Source: Chitinophagales bacterium
GTDB taxonomy: Bacteria > Bacteroidota > Bacteroidia > Chitinophagales > Chitinophagaceae
Reading direction: 5' to 3'
NCBI GenBank assembly: GCA_017303335.1
Contig: JAFLBK010000001.1
Span: 625,001-689,000, forward strand
DNA: 64,000 nt
Shown: positions 18,438 to 26,475 of the stretch, one piece after another
Numbering within the stretch: position 1 is the first letter of the stretch
How the letters are laid out: the number at the start of each line of letters is the position of its first letter
Notes under the pieces: generated by a model
Databases searched by the model: none
Told to the model about the DNA's origin: nothing
The model's input: the letters and a program-made list of their open reading frames with translations, nothing else
Made by a program: the position numbers and the translations under genes

Positions 18438-19877
18438 TTAAAACTGGAAATAAACAAATTGTTCCCCGCTGAATATTCCCAGGTAAAAAATCAGGAACAG
18501 CACACAGTAATACGCAAGCCAGCGTACCGTGTTGTTCTTATTGTTGAACAAGAGCACCCGCCCCGGGTAAAACTCTTCCATAAAATCCTTGATAAATACA
18601 ATGGCGAAGGCCAGGAAGCCATACAGCATGGTATCGCCATCCTTGTAAGGCATCTGTATCGGGTCGGTAACAATACGCCCGAGAATCTTCAGCACTTCCG
18701 GAACGGTGGCGGCATCGCCGCCAAAGCTCAGCGAAAGGGCGAAGAGCAGGTAGGTGAACGCACAGCCAAAAAGCATGTACCACCATTTCTTAGCCAGGTT
18801 GAAACGTGCTTCAAACGCGTCTTTGCTTTTACGGGTAAGCATCTCCACACTCAACGCCACACCCTGGATAAAACCCCAGACCAGGAAGTTGAAGGCCGCC
18901 CCGTGCCAGGCCCCGGAGATGATGAAGGTAAGGTTCAGTGAAATCACGATCCCCCACATACCGTACTTACGGAAGCCGAAAGAAAGCGGTGTGTACACAT
19001 AATCGGTAAGCCACTTGATCAGGGAGATGTGCCAGCGCCGCCAGAATTCCGACATGGTGGTGGCGAAGAAAGGCCGGTTGAAATTGGGAATCACGTTGAT
19101 TCCCATCACGCGGGCGCAGCCGATGGCAATGAGTGAATAACCACCCAGGTCGCCGTACACCCGTATCGGTTGCATCAATGTCGCCAGCAGCAGGGATGAA
19201 CCTACGTGCTGATCGGCGTTTTTAAACACCGCGTCTATATATATACTCAGCCTGTCGGCCAGGGCGAGTTTCATGAAATAACCCCAGAGCATCAGCTGAA
19301 GGCCCTGCACCACTTTTTCGGCGCTGAACTCCAGCTTTCCTTTGAACTGGTGAAACATATTGCCGGCCCGTTCAATGGGGCCCGACATCACCACCGGGAA
19401 AAAAGACAGGAACAGGGCAACCACGCCGATGTTCTTCTCGGCATCGATCTCTTCGTTGTACACATCGATGGTATAACCCAGGGCCATGAATGTATAGAAA
19501 GAGATACCCACCGGCAGCAGCATACTGATGTGCGGCAGTTGCAGGTGCAGGCCCACCAGATTCAGCAGGCTATAAATTCCTTCGTTGACAAAATTGAAGT
19601 ATTTAAAAAAGAAAAGCGGAAGCAGGGTAAGTATAACAGATGTGACCATATAGGCCCTTCGCTTACCGTCCGACTTCGTCTTTGCGATTAAATTGGTAAA
19701 AATGTAGGTGGTGAGGGTAACAGCCGCCAGCAATACAGCGTACACCGGCTTGATGTTGATATAAAAATAATAGCTTGCCGCAAGCAGGAATATCCAGCGG
19801 AATTTCTGCGGCAGCAGGAAATACACCACGAGTACCGTGGGGAAAAAGACCAGGAAATTAAAGGAAGTAAAAACCAT
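18438..19877 (-). CDS. MBOAT-family O-acyltransferase (AlgI/DltB type)
   Basis: The 479-residue polytopic membrane protein carries all marks of the AlgI/DltB/PatA class: LPVGISFYTFMALGYTIDVY, SGPIERAGNMF, SEFWRRWHISL with H283, and the invariant active-site H325 in SGAWHGAAFN. Enzymes of this class take an acyl or aminoacyl group from a cytosolic thioester donor and pass it across the membrane to a glycan, with the help of an SGNH partner. Here the donor is probably one of the two carrier proteins encoded just upstream (the nearer ends 4 bases away) and the partner is the following SGNH gene. Confidence 0.92.
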   Translation of the reverse strand: MVFTSFNFLVFFPTVLVVYFLLPQKFRWIFLLAASYYFYINIKPVYAVLLAAVTLTTYIFTNLIAKTKSDGKRRAYMVTSVILTLLPLFFFKYFNFVNEGIYSLLNLVGLHLQLPHISMLLPVGISFYTFMALGYTIDVYNEEIDAEKNIGVVALFLSFFPVVMSGPIERAGNMFHQFKGKLEFSAEKVVQGLQLMLWGYFMKLALADRLSIYIDAVFKNADQHVGSSLLLATLMQPIRVYGDLGGYSLIAIGCARVMGINVIPNFNRPFFATTMSEFWRRWHISLIKWLTDYVYTPLSFGFRKYGMWGIVISLNLTFIISGAWHGAAFNFLVWGFIQGVALSVEMLTRKSKDAFEARFNLAKKWWYMLFGCAFTYLLFALSLSFGGDAATVPEVLKILGRIVTDPIQMPYKDGDTMLYGFLAFAIVFIKDFMEEFYPGRVLLFNNKNNTVRWLAYYCVLFLIFYLGIFSGEQFVYFQF

Positions 19878-19880
19878 GGT

Positions 19881-20123
19881 TTACTGGAATTTGGAGCGAA
19901 TGATCTCGATCATATCGCCGACATTGGCCATTTTGTTCAGGTCCTTTAACTTGAATTTGATCGCGAACTCCGTTTCCACTTCGGAAATGAGCAGCATGTG
20001 GGATAAGGAATCCCAGTTCTCTACATCCAGGGCGCTGAGTTCGTCGGTAACCACCAGTGAATTGTCGGAGAATACCTTTCGGAACACCGGGGTCAGTCTG
20101 TTTACAATTTCTTCTTTTTGCAT
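19881..20123 (-). CDS. Acyl carrier protein 2 of the Dlt-like cassette
   Basis: An 80-residue acidic carrier protein with the phosphopantetheine attachment motif WDSLSH; S39 is the modified residue. Helical pattern and length are typical of a free-standing carrier (DltC-like or ACP-like). It is clearly similar to the second carrier at 20829, so the pair arose by duplication, but surface residues differ, which suggests distinct partners. It sits directly before the MBOAT gene and is the better candidate for donating to it. Confidence 0.92.
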   Translation of the reverse strand: MQKEEIVNRLTPVFRKVFSDNSLVVTDELSALDVENWDSLSHMLLISEVETEFAIKFKLKDLNKMANVGDMIEIIRSKFQ

Positions 20124-20133
20124 GTTCTTAGTT

Positions 20134-20793
20134 TTAAAATTCTTTTTCCATTAAAAGTTTTACGTTGAAGGGCAGGTAATCGAATATGTCATCGTTATCC
20201 GATTTATAGGATCCCACGATCCTGAATCCGTGCCGCAGCAGGATCTTGATCGAAAAAACACTGTTTTTAAATATCTGGCACTGCACTTTCTTCAGTTCCG
20301 GGTATTCGGCCAGGGCGTTTTCCTCGATCCGTTTCATCAACAGGTCATCCAGTCCTTTACCGAGGTGTTCGTTCTTTATATGAAAGTACTCGAGTTGCAG
20401 GGTCATGGGCTCCCGGTCGATCATCACGTCTTTCACGATATGCGACTTGGTCTTCAGGTATTCAATGCTCTCCTTTCCGAATGTATAACTGATCAGGTTC
20501 GACTTCAGGATGCCGGAGGGCATGTTGCCGTTGAATCCTTCTATCCAGGCGCCGGATCCGGAAATCGGCTGTCCTTCAAACTCGGTCACGATGAAACTGC
20601 TGAGCGATAATTCGCAGCCATCCACTTCCTCTTCGAACATCTGTATGATCAGTTGCTTTACCTCTTCCTCCGGTTTGTTGAAGAGTGTGGTAAAACTCAA
20701 CCTGTCGGACATCGCTTTTTCCGACGCGATGACCACATCCGCCAGGAAGGGGATATCGCTCGGTTTCGCTTTTCGTATCAGGTATTCGCTCAT
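20134..20793 (-). CDS. GNAT-like N-acyltransferase
   Basis: The 219-residue protein has GNAT features: the IRKAKPSDIPFLADVV start (beta1-alpha1), a central strand MTLQLEYFHIKNEHLGKGLDDLLMKR resembling motif A with a G-x-G-type acyl-CoA loop, and NSVFSIKILLRHGFRIVGSY near the C-terminus (motif B). It lies between the two carrier genes, so it probably acts on a carrier-bound intermediate, for example N-acetylation of a tethered amino acid. Acting on a nucleotide sugar is the alternative. No signal peptide; cytosolic. Confidence 0.65.
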   Translation of the reverse strand: MSEYLIRKAKPSDIPFLADVVIASEKAMSDRLSFTTLFNKPEEEVKQLIIQMFEEEVDGCELSLSSFIVTEFEGQPISGSGAWIEGFNGNMPSGILKSNLISYTFGKESIEYLKTKSHIVKDVMIDREPMTLQLEYFHIKNEHLGKGLDDLLMKRIEENALAEYPELKKVQCQIFKNSVFSIKILLRHGFRIVGSYKSDNDDIFDYLPFNVKLLMEKEF

Positions 20794-20828
20794 AATATCG
20801 GTATTGCCGAACAGTTTCCTGCTCCGCT

Positions 20829-21077
20829 TTATTTGCTTTGTATTTTTTGTTCCAGCAGGTCGATGAGGCTTTTCACATCTTCCAGTTTACCCAATTCCTT
20901 CAGCTTGAACTTAACTGAAAATTCCTTTTCGGCCTCCCCGATCATGAGCATGTGCGACAGGGAATCCCAATTGGCCACGTCATTGGCGGTAAGGTCGTCA
21001 CGCAATACAATGGCCTGGTCGTTAAACACGCTCCGGAAAATAGTAGTTAGTTTCTCTGTTATCAACGCTCTGTCCAT
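20829..21077 (-). CDS. Acyl carrier protein 1 of the Dlt-like cassette
   Basis: An 82-residue carrier protein with WDSLSHML around the phosphopantetheine-accepting S39. It lies 23 bases after the formyltransferase gene and 35 bases before the GNAT gene. Together with the ligase at 21950 it can form the activation half of a Dlt-like pathway, with the amino acid bound as a thioester to the phosphopantetheine arm. Two carriers in one cassette are more than the single DltC of Gram-positive bacteria and suggest a tailoring step between loading and transfer. Confidence 0.92.
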   Translation of the reverse strand: MDRALITEKLTTIFRSVFNDQAIVLRDDLTANDVANWDSLSHMLMIGEAEKEFSVKFKLKELGKLEDVKSLIDLLEQKIQSK

Positions 21078-21100
21078 ATACTATTCGTTGTTTTAAGTAG

Positions 21101-21949
21101 TCAATTTAGTTCGTAATCTTCCGATACCAATACGCCGTCGGCGGTACGGATGATCACCCGGTCTTCAGCTTCTTCGAAATACACGCCCACGGCCGGGTAT
21201 TTATTTTCCAGATCTTTGTCGTCGCTGATCTCCGCTGTCCAGAAAACATAGTTTTCATAAAAAGCGCCCTTATACGGCAGCGAAACAGCCCGTATAAGAT
21301 TATATATTTCTTCGGCGGTCTTCGACAGGTGAACCTGCCGGTCGCCTTTTTTCAGCGGGCCAAAATAACTCAATGTCGCCAGGTCCTGCGGCAAGGGCCG
21401 GAATGATTCCTGCTCCAACGCGGCCACCGCTTCCACTACAATCGTTTTATAGATCGCCAGCATCTTTGCCTGCACCTGCATGATGTAATCATCCTTGCTG
21501 ATGCTGAATTTTTGCTGCGCAACGATGCCGCCGGTATCCACCTCCTCTTCGATAAAATGCACCGTTACACCCGACTCGCTGTCGCCATGCATCAGTGCCT
21601 GGTGCTGGGGCGATAAACCCCGGTACTTCGGCAGCAGGGAAGGATGCACGTTGACGGCTCCTTTTTTCGCCAGCGAAAATATGTTCTTCCGCATGATCTT
21701 CCGCAGGTGAGCCGATACGATCAGGTCGGGCTGCACGGCCCGTACTTTCTCAGCTACCGCTTCCGAATTGATATCACCTGTTTTTAAGAACGCAATGTGA
21801 TGCTTGCCCGTTACCTCTTCCAACACCTTGAAATTGGCGGTAGAACTGTCGGGCGTAACCAGCATGGTCACCTGGTTACCGGCCTTCAGCAGTGATTCGA
21901 TCACCGCGGCTGTGTACATATCTTCCCCAAATACCACCAGGTTCATCAC
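21101..21949 (-). CDS. Formyltransferase of the Fmt/ArnA-N superfamily in the aminoacylation cassette
   Basis: The 282-residue protein has the complete formyl transfer site: N100-V-H102-PSLLPKYRG and D138 in EEEVDTGGI, matching the Asn/His/Asp triad of Fmt and sugar N-formyltransferases. A partial Fmt-like C-terminal domain follows (KTAEEIYNLIRAVSLPYKGAF). The start codon directly abuts the stop codon of the DltA-like ligase, so the two are translationally linked. A general initiator-tRNA role is unlikely in this location. N-formylation of the activated amino acid, or of an amino sugar in the repeat unit, is inferred; N10-formyltetrahydrofolate would be the donor by family knowledge. Confidence 0.75.
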   Translation of the reverse strand: MMNLVVFGEDMYTAAVIESLLKAGNQVTMLVTPDSSTANFKVLEEVTGKHHIAFLKTGDINSEAVAEKVRAVQPDLIVSAHLRKIMRKNIFSLAKKGAVNVHPSLLPKYRGLSPQHQALMHGDSESGVTVHFIEEEVDTGGIVAQQKFSISKDDYIMQVQAKMLAIYKTIVVEAVAALEQESFRPLPQDLATLSYFGPLKKGDRQVHLSKTAEEIYNLIRAVSLPYKGAFYENYVFWTAEISDDKDLENKYPAVGVYFEEAEDRVIIRTADGVLVSEDYELN

Positions 21950-23452
21950 TCAGAATTTCTCTTTTAATACTTTACGATCGATCTTCCCATTGGTATTAAG
22001 CGGGAAGGTATTGATGAACCGCAGTTGCGTTGGGATCATATACGAAGGCAGCTTCGACTTCATGTACTCGATCATCGGTTTGGTATCAAATTCAGCTGAC
22101 TCAATCACCATTCCGATCTCGGTATTGTGAAGCTGGTTGGTGAAGGCGATGGCCACCGCGTTTGTTTTATCGAGGTATTCCTTCGCGTAGAATTCGATCT
22201 CCGAAAGTTCCACCCGGAATCCCTGCACTTTCACCTGCGAGTCGATACGGCCGAGGTACATAATATCTCCCGCATCATCCGCCTGGCAAAGGTCGCCCGT
22301 TTTGTAAAAGCGGGTCATTTCGCCATTATACATGATGTGAAAGAAAGCTTCCTTATTCTTTTCCTCGTTCTTCCAGTATCCCGGCGTTAACTGCACGCCG
22401 CCCAGGCACAACTCGCCTTTTTCGTTGGCAGGAAGTATCTCTTTATTCTCATTTATAATGATGGTATCCGTTCCGTTCATCGCCTTGCCGATGCAAAGCA
22501 ATCCATTGGATGCTTTGTTTTCGCCGGTTCTGTTATACGTATAATGCGTGCAGAAAATGGTGTCTTCTGTTGGGCCGTACACGTTCATGATCTTCGCGTT
22601 GGGGATACTGTTGGCCCACTCGCTGGTTACATCAAGTGGCAGCGCCTCGCCGCAGAACAGGCTGAAGCGCATGCTTTCACAATGGATCTCGTCGAGATAA
22701 GGCCGCAGGTAATGAATGATCGATGGCACCATCAGCGCCACGGTCAGGTTGTGCTCTTCGAGCAGATCAGCGATATAATTAAACTTGATCTTGTTCTTGG
22801 GAATGGTGTATACACAGGCGCCTTTCAGCAGCGGGGCGAGGTACGACATCACCGACAGGTCGAATGTAAGTTCGAACATCTGCAGGCATTTGTCGGTTTC
22901 ATCCATCGTGATACCGAGGTCGAAAAAGGCCTTGATAAATCCCGCCAAATTAGCCCTTGTGATGGGAACACCCTTGGGTACGCCGGTGGTACCCGACGTA
23001 AAGAATATATACGCCCGCTCCTCGTCATCGAAAGGCAAGGGTTCCAGGTTGATGGCAACCGCTTTCAGTTCTTTGGAGCGAACCACATTGAATTCGGTAT
23101 ACAGGGGCTGATCCGAAGAATCGATCACCACCGTGGCGCCGGCCTGTTGCAATACATTGCGGTTACGCTCGGCCGGCGTATCCGGGTTTACGGGCACATA
23201 AGATTTTCCTTCGAACCAGAGGGCGAAGATGGCGGCATAGGTTTCCAGGTCGTCGTTCGCCACGAGGCCAACATTGTTATCGGCGGCGCCCATCTTCTTT
23301 ACTTCGGCCCGGATGGCGGATATGGTTTCCGCCAACTGACGGTATGAGTGGAAAACACCATTAATACAAAAGGCGTTGTGCGACGCGAATTTTTCCGTAG
23401 CCGCCACAAACGGCGTCAACACATCGCTATGAAATGTACTGTTGCTTCTCAT
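21950..23452 (-). CDS. DltA-like amino acid-[carrier protein] ligase (adenylation enzyme)
   Basis: A stand-alone 500-residue adenylate-forming enzyme. Core motifs in order: FTSGTTGVPKG (151-161, ATP loop), FDLSVM (197-202), VYGPTE (291-296), YKTGD (383-387), GRIDSQVKVQGFRVE (401-415) and NGKIDRKVL with the catalytic K490. D198 in FDLS matches the aspartate that binds the alpha-amino group in DltA and NRPS adenylation domains, which argues for an amino acid rather than a fatty acid substrate. It should form the aminoacyl-AMP and load it onto one of the carriers downstream. Its start overlaps the AsnB gene by 26 bases. Amino acid identity cannot be assigned from the sequence. Confidence 0.88.
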   Translation of the reverse strand: MRSNSTFHSDVLTPFVAATEKFASHNAFCINGVFHSYRQLAETISAIRAEVKKMGAADNNVGLVANDDLETYAAIFALWFEGKSYVPVNPDTPAERNRNVLQQAGATVVIDSSDQPLYTEFNVVRSKELKAVAINLEPLPFDDEERAYIFFTSGTTGVPKGVPITRANLAGFIKAFFDLGITMDETDKCLQMFELTFDLSVMSYLAPLLKGACVYTIPKNKIKFNYIADLLEEHNLTVALMVPSIIHYLRPYLDEIHCESMRFSLFCGEALPLDVTSEWANSIPNAKIMNVYGPTEDTIFCTHYTYNRTGENKASNGLLCIGKAMNGTDTIIINENKEILPANEKGELCLGGVQLTPGYWKNEEKNKEAFFHIMYNGEMTRFYKTGDLCQADDAGDIMYLGRIDSQVKVQGFRVELSEIEFYAKEYLDKTNAVAIAFTNQLHNTEIGMVIESAEFDTKPMIEYMKSKLPSYMIPTQLRFINTFPLNTNGKIDRKVLKEKF

Positions 23453-25382
23453 TGATCTGGTCGTTTAGCGTTTGGTAACCCGGATGTTCATCGATATATT
23501 CCCTGCACCACAATTCCAGGGTAAGCAGTTGGTATATCTGGTAGGCATTGTCGGCCGTTCCGTTCCGGTCGTCGGTGATGAGTTTCTTAACTATGTTATA
23601 ATTGACGAGTCCCCGTTTGTTCACAGATTCTTCGCTCAGCAGTTCATCCACCATCAGCCGGAGATCGTTCGATATCCAGGAGCGGATGGGGGCTCCGAAT
23701 GAGGCCTTGGGCCTGTATATGATATCATGCGGCAGCCATTTCTCGGCCGCCTTTTTCAGGATGAATTTGGAAACACCTTTCCGGATCTTTAACTCCCCGG
23801 GTATCTCCATGGCCTTGGTTACCACGAGGCGGTCGATGAAGGGAACCCGCACTTCCACGGAAGCCGCCATAGAGGCTCGATCCGAATAGGTGAGGTTCAG
23901 TCCGAGCATGAACATGCTGATATCGGTATTGCAGATCTGGTTGATCGCGTCGCCTTTGAATTTGGCGTTGAAAATATCCGCATGCTCTTTATTGATCGCG
24001 TCCACGCCCGCCCAGTATTCTTTTTTAACCAGGTCTTTCAGCCCGTTCGTATCATAATAGGAATAGCTGCGCATGTACGCTTCGTTCAGCGGCATGGTGG
24101 CAAAACTGATGAAGCGTTTGGCCCAGCGGCCGAATTTGAATCCCTTGCCCGAGATCTTCACCGGCAAAAGATTCACGGTCTTCGCGATAATATATTTCAA
24201 CGGCCCGGGTAAACGGTTATACCGCAACGCCATCATCGTGGCTTTTTGCCGGCGGTACCCGAAGAATATCTCATCGGCTCCCATACCCGACAGCAATACC
24301 TTTACCCCTTTTTCCCGCGCCGCTTTACAGATCAGGTAGGTATTGATCGCCGCCGGATCGCCGATCGGTTCATCGAGGTGGCGAACCATGAAGGGCAGAT
24401 CTTTGATGATATCCGGGCTGATCGTAATGACATGGTGATTGAATCCAAACTGCTGCGCCAGCATGGCGGCGTACCGTTCATCGTCGGGCATTTTCTCCAC
24501 CGACTTATCCTTATCCTCTGTTCCGATCGTATAGGTGGAAAGATGTTCGTTGCTTTTTTTGGCCAGCACCGATATAAGGGAGGAATCCAATCCGCCGCTC
24601 AGGAAACAACTCACCGGCACATCGGCCACCATGTGCCGTTTTACAGAAAGTTCTACCGTGTTGGCCACATCGTCAGCCGTGCTGCTTACATCAGCAGCGG
24701 AACGGTCAATAACCTGTTCCTTCAGATCCCAGTATTGAACGATCTTCATTTCACCGGCCGGACTAAACGTCATGTAATGCGCCGGCGGCAATTTGTAACA
24801 ATCGTTGAACATGGTTTCATTTCCGGAGATCCAGATGTAGTTGAGACAACTTACCAGCGATTTGGCATTGATGGTTTTGTTGAAGCCGGGAATGCCTACC
24901 AGTGTTTTCAATTCCGAACTGAAGGCGAATCCGCCGTTGATCCGGGTATAGAAAAGCGGCTTGATGCCAAAATGGTCGCGGGCAATGAAGAGCTCTTGAC
25001 TGTCTTTATTATAAATGGCAAAAGTGAACATACCGATCAGGTAGTTCAGTGATTCGGCGCCGTAGTTTCGGAACATCTCCAATACCACTTCCGTATCAGA
25101 CGATGTTTTGAATGCAACCTGCTTCTCGCTGATCAGCTTTGCCTGCAATTCCTTATAATTATAGATCTCGCCATTGAATACGATGGCAAGATTGTGTTTA
25201 TGCTGGGGCTGGTTGGCCGCTTCGCTCAGGTCGATGATCGACAGGCGCTGATGGGCAAAGGCCAGGTACCCGTCGTTCCAGACCGTCTGGTTGTCTGGCC
25301 CGCGGTGCTGCTGAATCTTGTTGGCCCTGGCCGCCAGTTCAGCATTGTTTGCAAACCCGATAAATCCGGCTATTCCGCACAT
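23427..25382 (-). CDS. AsnB-type glutamine-dependent amidotransferase of the polysaccharide cluster
   Basis: The 651-residue protein has an N-terminal class II glutaminase domain (MCGIAGFIG with catalytic Cys2, QHRGPDNQ, VFNGEIYNY) and a C-terminal AMP-forming synthetase domain (SCFLSGGLDSS PP-loop at about 260, LLSGMGADEIFFGYRR). By family it forms an amide from a carboxylate using glutamine and ATP. Its overlap with the DltA-like ligase suggests it makes the substrate of that ligase (for example an amidated amino acid) or amidates a uronic acid in the glycan. A second, separate AsnB lies at 46788, so this copy is probably specialised. Confidence 0.88.
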   Translation of the reverse strand: MCGIAGFIGFANNAELAARANKIQQHRGPDNQTVWNDGYLAFAHQRLSIIDLSEAANQPQHKHNLAIVFNGEIYNYKELQAKLISEKQVAFKTSSDTEVVLEMFRNYGAESLNYLIGMFTFAIYNKDSQELFIARDHFGIKPLFYTRINGGFAFSSELKTLVGIPGFNKTINAKSLVSCLNYIWISGNETMFNDCYKLPPAHYMTFSPAGEMKIVQYWDLKEQVIDRSAADVSSTADDVANTVELSVKRHMVADVPVSCFLSGGLDSSLISVLAKKSNEHLSTYTIGTEDKDKSVEKMPDDERYAAMLAQQFGFNHHVITISPDIIKDLPFMVRHLDEPIGDPAAINTYLICKAAREKGVKVLLSGMGADEIFFGYRRQKATMMALRYNRLPGPLKYIIAKTVNLLPVKISGKGFKFGRWAKRFISFATMPLNEAYMRSYSYYDTNGLKDLVKKEYWAGVDAINKEHADIFNAKFKGDAINQICNTDISMFMLGLNLTYSDRASMAASVEVRVPFIDRLVVTKAMEIPGELKIRKGVSKFILKKAAEKWLPHDIIYRPKASFGAPIRSWISNDLRLMVDELLSEESVNKRGLVNYNIVKKLITDDRNGTADNAYQIYQLLTLELWCREYIDEHPGYQTLNDQINEKQQYIS

Positions 25383-25397
25383 GATTGTCTCGTTTAA

Positions 25398-26465
25398 TCA
25401 GATTGTTTTAAAATATTCCATCAGCTTACCCACGATCCGGTCGGCTGTGAATTTTTCAGCGAGTGCAAAATTATTGACCCGCATCGTATCCTGCAATGGT
25501 TTGTTGGTCAGCAGCGAAAGCAATTGCGCATACAACTGCTGTGGGTTTTTCTTCTCCACCCACAGGCAATGTTCATTTTCCACGAAATAATCGGCTGCGG
25601 CCCTGATCCGGGTCGTAATAACCGGCCGGCCGGCCCCTACTGCCTGGAATACCGCCATCGGAAATCCTTCCTGGTGGTAGGTAGGCAACACAAGTACATC
25701 ACAATTAGCATAATAACGTCTGGTTTCGCTTTCAGGTATATGACCAGGTAATTTAATATTATCCTCCAGCCCGTATTGCCCGATCTTCGCCTTTACATCC
25801 TCCAAAAGAGGTCCGTTTCCAAGGCAAAACAGGCAAAAACGGGTGCCCGACTGCTTTAACAGCCGGCAGGCTTCCACCAGGTCGAGTATGCCTTTTTCGT
25901 GCATGAAGCGGCCGACAAAGAGCAATACCGGGGTATCGTCCGTTAAACCGGCCTTCTTTTTAAAACCGGGATCCTGCACATAGAGTTCTTTCTGAATCAC
26001 GTTGGCGGTTACCTGTACTTTTTGGGCGGGTACGCCGATACGCAGGAAGTTCTCCCTTTCTTCGGTTGAGAGCGTGAGCATCAGGTCGGCATTCTTCAGC
26101 ACATAATTCTTCAGCATGCTCTTCGCTGCCACGACGTCGCTTTCCGAACCGTGAAACTTGAGTACGATCTTCAGTTTGGGATTCGAACGTTTCAGGATGA
26201 ACATCGTGATCGAGTCCCGCACCAGGGTCTTCTTATCAAAGGCGGTGTTCAGGTAAACGATGTTGGTTCCCTGGGCTGCAGCCTTCCGCCTGAGGTCGCC
26301 GGCGTTTTTGAATACCAGCTTCAGGCTGTTGAGCATACCGCTGGCCGTACCCCAGTTGCCATAGGCGCAGGATTCGGTTTCGGCGCCGGCACGACGAAAC
26401 GCGTCGATCTCCGCCTGGGCGATCTCCGTATGCGTGGTACCGTGTAAACCGAATAATATCTTCAT
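25398..26465 (-). CDS. GT4-family glycosyltransferase
   Basis: A 355-residue GT-B enzyme. N-terminal domain from MKILFGLHG; C-terminal nucleotide-sugar domain with LLFVGRFMHEKGILDLVEACRLL, then GHIPESETRRYYANCDVLVLPTYHQEGFPMAVFQAVGAGRPVI, which contains the E-x7-E motif of retaining GT4 enzymes. Predicted to add one sugar of the repeat unit on the cytosolic face. Donor and linkage unknown. Fifteen bases separate it from the following asnB gene. Confidence 0.85.
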   Translation of the reverse strand: MKILFGLHGTTHTEIAQAEIDAFRRAGAETESCAYGNWGTASGMLNSLKLVFKNAGDLRRKAAAQGTNIVYLNTAFDKKTLVRDSITMFILKRSNPKLKIVLKFHGSESDVVAAKSMLKNYVLKNADLMLTLSTEERENFLRIGVPAQKVQVTANVIQKELYVQDPGFKKKAGLTDDTPVLLFVGRFMHEKGILDLVEACRLLKQSGTRFCLFCLGNGPLLEDVKAKIGQYGLEDNIKLPGHIPESETRRYYANCDVLVLPTYHQEGFPMAVFQAVGAGRPVITTRIRAAADYFVENEHCLWVEKKNPQQLYAQLLSLLTNKPLQDTMRVNNFALAEKFTADRIVGKLMEYFKTI

Positions 26466-26475
26466 GTATATTTTT

